This document shows, piece by piece, positions 7,677-15,394 of a stretch of 64,000 nucleotides of DNA. The stretch's first letter is position 1; the number at the start of each line of letters is the position of its first letter. This DNA comes from Streptomyces roseicoloratus. GTDB taxonomy: Bacteria > Actinomycetota > Actinomycetes > Streptomycetales > Streptomycetaceae. The position numbers were made by a program, and so were the translations under genes. Below the pieces are notes generated by a model. The model did not search any database, was not told where the DNA came from, and was given only the letters and a program-made list of their open reading frames with translations. The stretch spans positions 18,506-82,505 of the forward strand of contig NZ_SDOY01000173.1 in NCBI RefSeq assembly GCF_004117935.1, in the 5' to 3' direction.

Positions 7677-7714
7677 GAGGGCCGTCGACCGGCGGATGCC
7701 GGTCGACGGCCCTC
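7677..7714 (+). terminator. Terminator after the toxin-antitoxin pair
   Basis: Perfect 17-bp stem (7677-7693 with 7698-7714) closed by a GGAT tetraloop, starting 7 nt after the toxin stop codon. Confidence 0.9.
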
Positions 7715-7808
7715 GTGCGGTCCTTGGGCGCACAGCCCCGGCGAGCGGCTGAGAGGCGGGCCCGTGCGTGGGCGGTCGGAGAGTGAATCCGCACGGCAGA
7801 ATGGGCCC

Positions 7809-9002
7809 GTGAGCGACGAAGACGCGGACCTGGCCGAGATCCTGGGGACCCAGGAATCCGCATGGCTGGAGTTCAAGCGCAGCCCCAAGCGCGAGGGGAA
7901 GCGGGGCGACGCCATTGGCAACGCTGTGTGTGCCATGGCCAACGACCTGTGTGGCCGTGGCGGGGGCGACATCCTGGTTGGCGTGGACGACAACGGCCTG
8001 CCCGTCGACGTCGACGTGAGCGACCGGGCGCTGCTCCAGCTCACAGAGATCCGGGACTCCGGCCTCATCCTCGACCGCCCGTCCCTCACCGTCGAGCGGG
8101 CCGTCTACCGGGGCAAGCCCGTCGTCCGGCTCCACGTGGCCGCGTCCGCGACCCCGCCGGTACGGTTCGACGGTGTCATCTGGGTCCGCCCCGGCCCCAC
8201 CACGCGGAAGGCCAACCGGGAGGACGAGCGGGTCCTCACGGAGCGCCGTCGGGCCAGGGACCTTCCCTTCGACACGCGCCCGCTGGAGCTGGCCCGCGTC
8301 GACGACCTGGATCTGGACGTGTTCCGGCAGTCGTACCTGCCGTCGATGGTCGCCCCGGACGTCATCGAGGAGAACGGCCGTCCCATCGACCTTCAGCTCT
8401 CCTCGCTCCACCTCGCCACCCCGGCCGGCTCGCCGACCACGCTCGGTGTCCTGGCCGTCGGACTGGATCCGACCAGCCAGGTACCCGGGGCGTACGTCCA
8501 GTTCGTCCGCTACCAGGGCACCGACCTGGACGCCCCGATCGTCGACGAGCAGGAGCTCCGGCAGAACCTGGTGGGGCTCTCGGCGCGCCTGGAACCACTC
8601 CTGCGCAGCAACCTCCGCACCCGGCTAGTGGAGGACGGATTCCGGGAGACCCCGCGCCCGGACTATCCGCTGGAGGCGCTGCGTGAGCTCTGCATGAACG
8701 CCGTCATGCACCGGAACTACGAGACGTCCTACGCGCCGACCCGGATCGTGTGGTTCGACGACCGGATCGAGATCACCAACCCCGGCGGCCCCTTCGGCCA
8801 GGTCCGGGACGACAACTTCGACCGTGTCACCGACTACCGCAATCCGTCCCTGGCCGCCGCGCTGAAGGGCCTCGGGTACGTGAACCGCTTCGGCCGCGGT
8901 ATCGGCCGGGTGAGAAGGGCGCTGGAGGACAACGGGAATCCGCCCGCCGAGTTCCAGGTGGACGATTCGTCGTGGGTCGTCGTGATCAGGAGAGCCGCAT
9001 GA
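7809..9002 (+). CDS. AlbA_2 (Schlafen-type) / HATPase_c_4 protein
   Basis: 397 aa from GTG 7809; a start at 7764 is possible and neither has a strong ribosome site. The N-terminal ~140 residues (ESAWLEFKRSPKREGKRGDAIGNAVCAMANDLCGRGGGDILVGVDDNG) are an AlbA_2 domain, the nucleic-acid-binding fold shared with Schlafen proteins. The C-terminal half carries a GHKL-like ATPase: PLEALRELCMNAVMHRNYE (N-box with E and N) and WFDDRIEITNPGGPFG (G1 box), then NRFGRGIGRVRRALEDNG. Proteins of this build are usually called RecG-like or ATP-binding regulators; real functions are mostly unknown. Its stop overlaps the ParA start (ATGA at 8999-9002), so the two are coupled. Confidence 0.8.
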   Translation: MSDEDADLAEILGTQESAWLEFKRSPKREGKRGDAIGNAVCAMANDLCGRGGGDILVGVDDNGLPVDVDVSDRALLQLTEIRDSGLILDRPSLTVERAVYRGKPVVRLHVAASATPPVRFDGVIWVRPGPTTRKANREDERVLTERRRARDLPFDTRPLELARVDDLDLDVFRQSYLPSMVAPDVIEENGRPIDLQLSSLHLATPAGSPTTLGVLAVGLDPTSQVPGAYVQFVRYQGTDLDAPIVDEQELRQNLVGLSARLEPLLRSNLRTRLVEDGFRETPRPDYPLEALRELCMNAVMHRNYETSYAPTRIVWFDDRIEITNPGGPFGQVRDDNFDRVTDYRNPSLAAALKGLGYVNRFGRGIGRVRRALEDNGNPPAEFQVDDSSWVVVIRRAA

Positions 9003-10069
9003 CGTCGATCGCGCTGTTCAACAACAAGGGAGGCGTGGGAAAGACCACCCTCACCTACCACCTGGCCCACATGATCCGGCGCCTCGGCCTGAGCGTGCTG
9101 GCCGTCGATCTGGACCCCCAGGCCAACCTGACCTCCATGTGCCTGGACGAGACCGAGATCGAGGACCTGTGGGAGAACCCCTCCGAACTCATCAACCAGG
9201 GTGCGGCGAAGGCGGGACTCCCCGGTACCGGGCGGGTGCGCAGCGGACAGACCATCGCCGACGCCGTCCGTCCCATCCTCGAAGGCACCGGTGACATTGC
9301 GGCCGTCGAGCCCGTCGAGCTCCAGCCGGGGCTCTGGCTGCTGCCGGGAAGCCTCGACCTCAGCCGCTTCGAGGACAAGCTGTCCAACGAATGGTCCCGC
9401 GCCTACGCAGGTGACATCGCAGCGATCCGTACGTCCACGTCGTTCCATCGGATCATCGAGCAGGCCACACGGACCGTCGGGGCGGACGTCGTACTCATCG
9501 ACGTCGGCCCCAACCTGGGGGCCATCAACCGCGCCGCCCTGATCTCGGCCGACACGGTACTGATGCCGCTGGCCGCCGACCTGTTCTCGCTCAAGGGCCT
9601 CAGCAACCTGGGGCCGACGCTGCGCCAGTGGCGCGCCGACTGGCAGCAGCTCGTCCTGCCCAGGGTGCCCGCGAACATCTCCGCGCCCCAGGCCGAGATG
9701 CGCCCCCTCGGGTACGTCATCATGCAGCCGGAGATGCGCCTCGACCGGCCCGTCAAGGCGTACGAACGGTGGCTCAAGCGGATTCCGTGGGTCTACTCCT
9801 CGGCCGTCCTCGACGAGGTGGAACCCACCCGCGAGGACGGCCGGCACCGCATCGCGACCATGAGGAACTACCGGAGCCTGATGCCTCTGGCGCACGACGC
9901 CCGGAAGCCAATGTTCGACCTGAGGCCGGCCGACGGCGCCCTGGGCAGCACCCAGCAGTACGTGAAGACCTGCTTCAAGGAGTTTCAGACACTGTCCCGT
10001 GAGGTGCTCGCGCGGATCGGCGAGCCTCTGGAGGAGGCCCGCCCGACGGCACCGGCGGACCGGCGTTAG
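8999..10069 (+). CDS. ParA/Soj-type ATPase
   Basis: 356 aa. It starts with a deviant Walker A motif, FNNKGGVGKTT (signature K10 and P-loop K15). It continues with the switch-I-like DLDPQANLTSMCLD and Walker B VVLIDVGPNLGAINRAALISADTVLMPLAADLFSLKGL. It is about 100 residues longer than small plasmid ParA proteins, the extra part lying between 80 and 140 and at the C-terminus. No ParB gene or parS-like repeat is seen nearby. A role in segregating the element is therefore not supported, and the coupling to the AlbA/HATPase gene points to a joint function of unknown kind. Confidence 0.85.
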   Translation: MTSIALFNNKGGVGKTTLTYHLAHMIRRLGLSVLAVDLDPQANLTSMCLDETEIEDLWENPSELINQGAAKAGLPGTGRVRSGQTIADAVRPILEGTGDIAAVEPVELQPGLWLLPGSLDLSRFEDKLSNEWSRAYAGDIAAIRTSTSFHRIIEQATRTVGADVVLIDVGPNLGAINRAALISADTVLMPLAADLFSLKGLSNLGPTLRQWRADWQQLVLPRVPANISAPQAEMRPLGYVIMQPEMRLDRPVKAYERWLKRIPWVYSSAVLDEVEPTREDGRHRIATMRNYRSLMPLAHDARKPMFDLRPADGALGSTQQYVKTCFKEFQTLSREVLARIGEPLEEARPTAPADRR

Positions 10070-10105
10070 CGCTCCGTCGCGAAGGACACGAAGCGTCCAG
10101 CCCTC

Positions 10106-10375
10106 GTGGTTGACTGCGAAGGGGCGGCGCTCCAGGCCGCCGAACGGGCGGGCAGCAGCATCGAGGTGCTCATGACCCGGTACGCGAAGTGTCTCTACGG
10201 CCGCCAGGCCCTCGCCGATAGGCGCGTCGACGCGTTCCTGGACGAATGCAACCGAGGATCCGTCACACTCCTCGCGGCGAACCGATCGGTCCACGCGGCC
10301 CTCGCGTCCCGCGTATGTCCCGCGCGAGTCGGTTTCGAGGGACCGGACAGGCGTGACCTCGTAGACGTGCCGTGA
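10106..10375 (+). pseudogene. Tyrosine integrase C-terminal remnant
   Basis: The frame contains AALQAAERAGSSIEVLMTRYAKCLYGRQALADRRVDAFLDE. This matches the end of Streptomyces element integrases (pattern AGHSvdVLlr.YAKClxGr..iannRI), where the Tyr of RYAKCL is the catalytic nucleophile. Nothing upstream supplies the catalytic R..H..R part, and the stretch after about 10255 has no integrase-like sequence. The remnant ends 140 bp from the tRNA-Arg copy, the usual place and direction for int in such elements. The gene was probably deleted down to its tail. Confidence 0.7.
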
Positions 10376-10464
10376 CAAAAGAGCAGTTCAGGGGCGTGCG
10401 GGTATGCAGAGAGGTGGTTAGTGCAACGGCCATATGCGTCGTGTGCCTTTTGGCATGAACAAGA

Positions 10465-10498
10465 AAGCCCTGACTTGCATTTCTGCAGTTCAGGGCTT
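10465..10498 (-). terminator. Terminator downstream of tRNA-Arg(CCG)
   Basis: AAGCCCTGA (10465-10473) pairs with TCAGGGCTT (10490-10498), with further pairing inside, and TTTCTTG follows on the minus strand. It lies 21 nt beyond the tRNA 3' end and belongs to the element side of the junction. Confidence 0.7.
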
Positions 10499-10518
10499 CT
10501 TTGGCGCTTCTTGCGAAG

Positions 10519-10590
10519 TGCCCCCGGCAGGATTCGAACCTGCGCACACGGCTCCGGAGGCCGTTGCTCTATCCCCTGAGCTACGGGGGC
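10519..10590 (-). tRNA. tRNA-Arg (anticodon CCG)
   Basis: The 72-nt cloverleaf folds by eye: acceptor GCCCCCG/CGGGGGC, D arm GCUC/GAGC, anticodon stem ACGGC/GCCGU with loop CUCCGGA (anticodon CCG, reading CGG), T arm GCAGG-UUCGAAU-CCUGC, discriminator A. CCA is not encoded. Its 3' 46 nt lie within the 50-bp repeat found at 5068, so this gene is the right border of the integrated element. Confidence 0.95.
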
Positions 10591-10747
10591 GTTGCCGCTC
10601 TCGCGGCGACGGGAAGAACACTACCAGCTCCCGCAGGGTGCCTGTGAACAGGTATTTCCGCCGCGTCACCACCGGGGTCTTCCCTCGCCCGGGTCAGAAG
10701 TGGGCAAAAGCCGGACGCGGGTGCTCCCCGCGACCTACTCTCGACGT

Positions 10748-11212
10748 GTGTCAGGGGTGTCCGGGCGGGTGCTGGTTGTGGATGACAACCGGGTGATTCG
10801 CCAGCTGATCAGGGTCAATCTCGAGCTCGAGGGCTTCGAGGTGGTGACCGCGGCCGATGGTGCCGAGTGTCTGGATGTCGTCCACGAGGTCTGTCCGGAT
10901 GTCGTCACCCTCGACGTCGTCATGCCCAGGCTGGACGGGCTGCGCACCGCCGCGCGGCTGCGCGAGGACCCGCGGACCCGTCATCTGCCCGTGGCGATCA
11001 TCAGCGCCTGCACCGAGTACGAGGCCGACGCCACCGCCGGCCGGGCCGCCGGGGTCGACGCGTTCCTCGCCAAGCCCTTCGAGCCGGCCGAGCTCGTACG
11101 GGTCGTCCGGCAGCTCATGCAGCAGGAACGGCGCGAGCCCCGCGACGGTGCCGACGCCGACTCCGAGGAGCCGTCCGCAGTGAGCAGGAGCGGCCCTCGT
11201 ACCGAGGGATAG
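10748..11212 (+). CDS. Single-domain response regulator
   Basis: 154 aa from GTG 10748 (GTG 10757 is also possible; a long frame from 10592 is not credible). It is a CheY-like receiver: RVLVVDDNRVIRQLI (acidic pocket), VTLDVVMPRLDGL (phospho-Asp), AIISACTEYE (switch Ser), AFLAKPFEPAEL (Lys). The C-terminal 35 residues are hydrophilic and no output domain is present. It precedes the ArgRS-like gene. No histidine kinase is adjacent, so its partner is unknown. Confidence 0.85.
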   Translation: MSGVSGRVLVVDDNRVIRQLIRVNLELEGFEVVTAADGAECLDVVHEVCPDVVTLDVVMPRLDGLRTAARLREDPRTRHLPVAIISACTEYEADATAGRAAGVDAFLAKPFEPAELVRVVRQLMQQERREPRDGADADSEEPSAVSRSGPRTEG

Positions 11213-11452
11213 AGATAGGGGCCGCCCCGCTCGGTGCCCGGTGCCGCCTGTCCGGTGTCCGCCTGCCCCGGCGCCCTGCGCCTTCCTGCCCCATGCCCGC
11301 CCCGCCCAGTCGCCGACTGCCCCGCCCCACCCAGTGGCCGACAGCCCCGCCCCGCCCGCTCCCCGGCTCCCCCGCCCCGCCCGCTCCCGCCCCCCGCCCA
11401 CATGGCGAAACCCGTTCGCGTTCCCTCCCCCCTCCTCCCCTACGCTTGACCC

Positions 11453-12496
11453 GTGACCCCCGCGGACCTCTCCCTCACCGTGCTGCACGCCGTGCGCCGT
11501 GCGGTCGACGAGGGTGTGCTGGACGTCGACGTGCCGGAGAGCGTGCACGTCGAGCGGCCTCGGGCCGGGGGGCGTGGGGACTACGCCAGCAGCGTCGCGC
11601 TCGTGCTCGCCCGGGGGGCCGGTGTCGCGCCGCGCCAGGTCGCCGACGTGCTCGTCGAGCGGCTGCTGCCGCATCCCGCGCTCGACCGGGTCGACGTCAC
11701 CGGGCCCGGTTTCCTCAACTTCACCCTCCGCCCCGACGCCCAGCAGGAGCTCGTCCGGACCGTTCTGCGGGACGGGATCCGGTACGGACACCAGCCGCCG
11801 AACGGCGGTGCCCACCAGCCCGTGCACCGGGCCGACGTGCGTGCCGCCGTCACCGCCGACGCCCTGCGGAGGATCCTCTGCTCGCAGGGGTACGTCGTCC
11901 GGGTGGCCTGCGAGGGCGCGGTCGAGTCCGCGTGGGGGCTGCTCGGCGCGCTGACCGAGGCCGGGGGCGCCCGGGGGCACCTTCCCACCACCGTCGCCCC
12001 GCTGCCCGTGCCGTACGACGCCGCCGAGCTGCACCGCCGCCTCGGTGCCGACGCCGCCCGCTGGGGGCTGCTCTCCGCCGCCGCCCACGACCCGGCCAGG
12101 GTCGGCGACGAGCTGCTGCGGCAGCATGAGGGGAACGCCTTCTTCCGGGTGCGGTACGCGCACTCCCGGGCCCGCGCCCTGAGCCGTAACGCCGCGCAGC
12201 TCGGGTTCCGCGGCGAGCCGGTCGAGGCCGTCGACGCGCCCACGCTCGCCGCACTCCTCCGCGATCACCCCGCCGTGCTCGCCTCCGCCGCCCGCCTCGG
12301 CGCCCCCGATCGGGTCGCCCGGCACCTCGAGGCCGTCGCCGACGCGCTCCTCGCGTTCCAGCACACCGTTCTGCCCCTCGGCGACGAGAAACCCTCGGCC
12401 GCCCACCGTTCCCGGCTCGCGCTCGCCGAAGCCGCCGGGACGGTGCTCGCCGGTGGCCTCTCCCTGCTCGGCATCAGCGCACCCGACCAGATCTGA
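11453..12496 (+). CDS. nrtL: ArgRS-related anticodon-binding protein without catalytic domain
   Basis: 347 aa. Residues 1-110 (VHVERPRAGGRGDYASSVALVLA...VDVTGPGFLNFTL) match the ArgRS N-terminal additional domain. Residues ~215-347 (GNAFFRVRYAHSRARALSRNA...FQHTVLPLG...LALAEAAGTVLAGGLSLLGI) match its DALR anticodon-binding domain. The middle lacks both HIGH and KMSKS motifs and is far too short for the Rossmann catalytic core. It cannot charge tRNA by itself. I recall this family being named NrtL. TACGCT at 11441-11446 lies 6 nt before the GTG with no ribosome site between, so a leaderless transcript is likely. lysA follows after 12 bp. Confidence 0.8.
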   Translation: MTPADLSLTVLHAVRRAVDEGVLDVDVPESVHVERPRAGGRGDYASSVALVLARGAGVAPRQVADVLVERLLPHPALDRVDVTGPGFLNFTLRPDAQQELVRTVLRDGIRYGHQPPNGGAHQPVHRADVRAAVTADALRRILCSQGYVVRVACEGAVESAWGLLGALTEAGGARGHLPTTVAPLPVPYDAAELHRRLGADAARWGLLSAAAHDPARVGDELLRQHEGNAFFRVRYAHSRARALSRNAAQLGFRGEPVEAVDAPTLAALLRDHPAVLASAARLGAPDRVARHLEAVADALLAFQHTVLPLGDEKPSAAHRSRLALAEAAGTVLAGGLSLLGISAPDQI

Positions 12497-12508
12497 AAGA
12501 CGCACACC

Positions 12509-13900
12509 ATGAGCCGTTCCGCACACCCCGCCGGGCCCCGCCACGCCGACGTCCTTCCCGAGGGGCACTACTCCGCTCCGCCCGCCGACCTCAACCGGCT
12601 CGACCCCAAGGTGTGGTCCCGTACCGTCGGCCGTGACGAGCGGGGACGGCTCACCGTCGGCGGACTGAGCGTCGCCGAGCTCGCCGAGGAGTTCGGCACG
12701 CCGGCCTACTTCCTCGACGAGGACGACTTCCGCACCCGCTGCCGCGCCTGGGCCGACGCCTTCGGCAGCGACGCCGACGTCTTCTACGCCGGCAAGGCGT
12801 TCCTGTCGCGGGCCGTGGTGCGCTGGCTCAAGGAAGAGGGGCTCAACCTCGACGTGTGCTCGGGCGGCGAGCTCAGCACCGCGCTCTCCGCCGGCATGCC
12901 CGCCGAGCGCATCGCCTTCCACGGCAACAACAAGAGCGAGGACGAGATCCGGCGGGCCGTCGAGGCCGGCGTCGGGCGGATCGTGCTCGACTCCTTCCAG
13001 GAGATCGTCCGGGTCGCCCACATCGCGCAGTCGCTCGGCAAGCGGCAGCGCGTGCAGATCCGCGTCACGGTGGGCGTGGAAGCGCACACCCACGAGTTCA
13101 TCGCCACCGCGCACGAGGACCAGAAGTTCGGCATCGCGCTCGCCGGCGGCCAGGCCGCCGAGGCGGTGCGGCGGGCGCTGCGGCTCGACGGGCTCGAGCT
13201 CATCGGGATCCACTCGCACATCGGCTCGCAGATCTTCGACATGGCCGGCTTCGAGGTGTCCGCGCGGCGCGTCGTCCAGCTGCTCGCGGAGGTGCGCGAC
13301 GAGCACGGGATCGAGCTGCCCGAGATCGACCTCGGGGGCGGACTCGGGATCGCGTACACCTCCGAGGACGACCCGCGCGAGCCGCACCACATCGCCAAGG
13401 CGCTGAACGAGATCGTCACGCGCGAGTGCGAGGCCGCGGGGCTGCGCACGCCGCGGATCTCCGTCGAGCCCGGGCGCGCCATCGTCGGCCCGACCGCCTT
13501 CACCCTCTACGAGGTGGGGACGGTCAAGCCGCTGGAGGGGCTGCGGACCTACGTCTCCGTCGACGGCGGCATGTCGGACAACATCCGTACCGCCCTGTAC
13601 GACGCCGAGTACAGCGTCGCGCTGGTCTCGCGTACGAGTGACGCCGAGCCGATGCTCAGCCGGGTCGTCGGCAAGCACTGCGAGAGCGGGGACATCGTCG
13701 TACGCGACGCGTTCCTGCCCGCCGACATCGCGCCCGGAGACCTGATCGCCGTGCCGGCCACCGGCGCGTACTGCCGCTCGATGGCCAGCAACTACAACCA
13801 CGCGCTCCGCCCGCCGGTGGTCGCCGTACGGGACGGAGAAGCACGGGTCATCGTGCGCCGTGAGACGGAGGAAGATCTCCTGCGTCTCGACGTCGGGTGA
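12509..13900 (+). CDS. lysA: Diaminopimelate decarboxylase
   Basis: 463 aa. A PLP fold-III enzyme converting meso-diaminopimelate to L-lysine. The PLP Lys is in FYAGKAFLSRAVVRWL; glycine/His motifs HSHIGSQIFD and EIDLGGGLGIAY, the phosphate-binding SVEPGRAIVGP and the C-terminal YCRSMASNYNHALRPPVV complete the active site. Length is slightly above the usual 420, from a ~40-residue N-terminal extension typical of actinomycetes. It heads the lysA-hom-thrC-thrB series, with the nrtL-like gene 12 bp upstream. Confidence 0.97.
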   Translation: MSRSAHPAGPRHADVLPEGHYSAPPADLNRLDPKVWSRTVGRDERGRLTVGGLSVAELAEEFGTPAYFLDEDDFRTRCRAWADAFGSDADVFYAGKAFLSRAVVRWLKEEGLNLDVCSGGELSTALSAGMPAERIAFHGNNKSEDEIRRAVEAGVGRIVLDSFQEIVRVAHIAQSLGKRQRVQIRVTVGVEAHTHEFIATAHEDQKFGIALAGGQAAEAVRRALRLDGLELIGIHSHIGSQIFDMAGFEVSARRVVQLLAEVRDEHGIELPEIDLGGGLGIAYTSEDDPREPHHIAKALNEIVTRECEAAGLRTPRISVEPGRAIVGPTAFTLYEVGTVKPLEGLRTYVSVDGGMSDNIRTALYDAEYSVALVSRTSDAEPMLSRVVGKHCESGDIVVRDAFLPADIAPGDLIAVPATGAYCRSMASNYNHALRPPVVAVRDGEARVIVRRETEEDLLRLDVG

Positions 13901-14086
13901 TGAAATAGTCAGGTGATGGAAACCCTGTCTCGCCATTCGGACCAGGGCCGGAAACGCCCGTCCGGTGAGTGAGACTGGTTCCACCCGTGGGGAAACGGGA
14001 CGAGGATTCCCGCCCGCGGACCGAAGGAAACAGGTGACCGCAGAAATGCGGGCGCCGAAGTCGATTCGTGCGAGAGACGAGGTCGG

Positions 14087-15388
14087 ATGATGCGTTCGCG
14101 TCCGCTGAAGGTGGCGCTGCTGGGCTGTGGAGTGGTCGGCTCAGAGGTGGCGCGCATCATGACGACGCACGCCGACGACCTCGCCGCGCGCATCGGCGCC
14201 CCGGTCGAGCTCGCCGGCGTGGCCGTCCGCCGCCCCGACAAGGTGCGCGGGGGAGTGCCCGCCGAGCTGATCACCACCGACGCGACGGCCCTCGTGAAAC
14301 GCGGGGACATCGACGTCGTCGTCGAGGTCATCGGCGGCATCGAGCCGGCCCGCTCCCTCATCACCACCGCGTTCGAGCACGGCGCCTCCGTCGTCTCCGC
14401 CAACAAGGCACTGCTCGCCCAGGACGGCGCGACCCTCTACGCCGCCGCCGACCAGCACGGCCAGGACCTGTACTACGAGGCCGCCGTCGCCGGCGCGATC
14501 CCGCTGATCCGGCCGCTGCGCGAGTCCCTCGCCGGCGACAAGATCAACCGGGTGATGGGCATCGTCAACGGCACCACCAACTTCATCCTCGACAAGATGG
14601 ACACCTCGGGCGCCGGCTACTCCGAGGCCCTCGACGAGGCCACCGCGCTCGGGTACGCCGAGGCCGACCCGACCGCCGACGTCGAGGGCTTCGACGCCGC
14701 CGCCAAGGCCGCCATCCTCGCCGGGATCGCCTTCCACACGCGCGTGCGCCTCGACGACGTCTACCGCGAGGGCATGACCGAGGTCACCGCCGCCGACTTC
14801 GCCTCCGCCAAGCAGATGGGCTGCACCATCAAGCTGCTCGCCATCTGCGAGCGGGCCGCCGACGGCGGGTCCGTCACCGCGCGCGTGCACCCCGCCATGA
14901 TCCCGCTCAGCCACCCGCTCGCCTCCGTCCGCGAGGCGTACAACGCCGTCTTCGTCGAGGCGGAGGCCGCCGGGCGGCTCATGTTCTACGGTCCGGGCGC
15001 CGGCGGTTCGCCGACCGCCTCGGCCGTGCTCGGCGACCTCGTCGCCGTCTGCCGCAACCGTCTCAACGAGGCGACGGGTCCCGGCGAGTCCGCGTACACC
15101 CGGCTGCCCGTGAGCCCCATGGGCGAGGTCGTCACGCGGTACCACATCAGCCTCGACGTGGCCGACAAGCCGGGCGTCCTCGCCCAGGTCGCGACGGTCT
15201 TCGCCGAGCACGGGGTGTCGATCGACACCGTACGCCAGCAAGGACGTCAGGACGGAGACGGCGAGGCCTCCCTCGTCGTCGTCACCCACCGCGCGCCCGA
15301 CGCCGCCCTCTCCGGGACCGTCGAGGCGCTGCGCAAGCTCGACACCGTGCGCGGTGTCGCCAGCATCATGCGTGTTGAAGGGGAGTAA
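14087..15388 (+). CDS. hom: Homoserine dehydrogenase
   Basis: 433 aa. Reduces aspartate semialdehyde to homoserine. The N-terminal Rossmann motif KVALLGCGVVGSEVAR binds NAD(P)H; catalytic-region motifs are ANKALLAQDG, YYEAAVAGAIPLI, NGTTNFILDKM and GYAEADPTADVEGFDAAAK. The C-terminal ~85 residues (RYHISLDVADKPGVLAQVATVFAEHGVSIDTV) form an ACT domain, the site of threonine feedback in related enzymes. The 186-bp gap after lysA allows a separate promoter. thrC starts 6 bp later. Confidence 0.97.
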   Translation: MMRSRPLKVALLGCGVVGSEVARIMTTHADDLAARIGAPVELAGVAVRRPDKVRGGVPAELITTDATALVKRGDIDVVVEVIGGIEPARSLITTAFEHGASVVSANKALLAQDGATLYAAADQHGQDLYYEAAVAGAIPLIRPLRESLAGDKINRVMGIVNGTTNFILDKMDTSGAGYSEALDEATALGYAEADPTADVEGFDAAAKAAILAGIAFHTRVRLDDVYREGMTEVTAADFASAKQMGCTIKLLAICERAADGGSVTARVHPAMIPLSHPLASVREAYNAVFVEAEAAGRLMFYGPGAGGSPTASAVLGDLVAVCRNRLNEATGPGESAYTRLPVSPMGEVVTRYHISLDVADKPGVLAQVATVFAEHGVSIDTVRQQGRQDGDGEASLVVVTHRAPDAALSGTVEALRKLDTVRGVASIMRVEGE

Positions 15389-15394
15389 GGACCC

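Larger units (their letters stand above)
5068..10564. mobile_element. Integrated element in tRNA-Arg(CCG), 5.4 kb, integrase lost
   Basis: It is delimited by the 50-bp direct repeats at 5068-5117 and 10515-10564. The right copy lies in the complete tRNA gene, so the element restored the tRNA on insertion and brought its own downstream hairpin (10465-10498). Cargo is a TerD-family gene, an unrecognised gene, a toxin-antitoxin pair and an AlbA/HATPase-ParA operon. A tyrosine-integrase C-terminal stump lies at 10106. I see no excisionase, replication or FtsK-type transfer gene. It is best read as a remnant of a larger Streptomyces integrative element, or as one that depends on outside recombinase. 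Confidence 0.75.

Noticed and set aside
8999..10069. ParA as a plasmid partition system with parS
   Set aside because: No ParB gene and no cluster of short palindromes are seen within the element.
10751..13984. Open frame of 1077 codons on the minus strand
   Set aside because: It is antisense to the receiver, ArgRS-like and lysA genes; composition is repetitive Gly/Arg/Val, as expected from GC-rich third positions.
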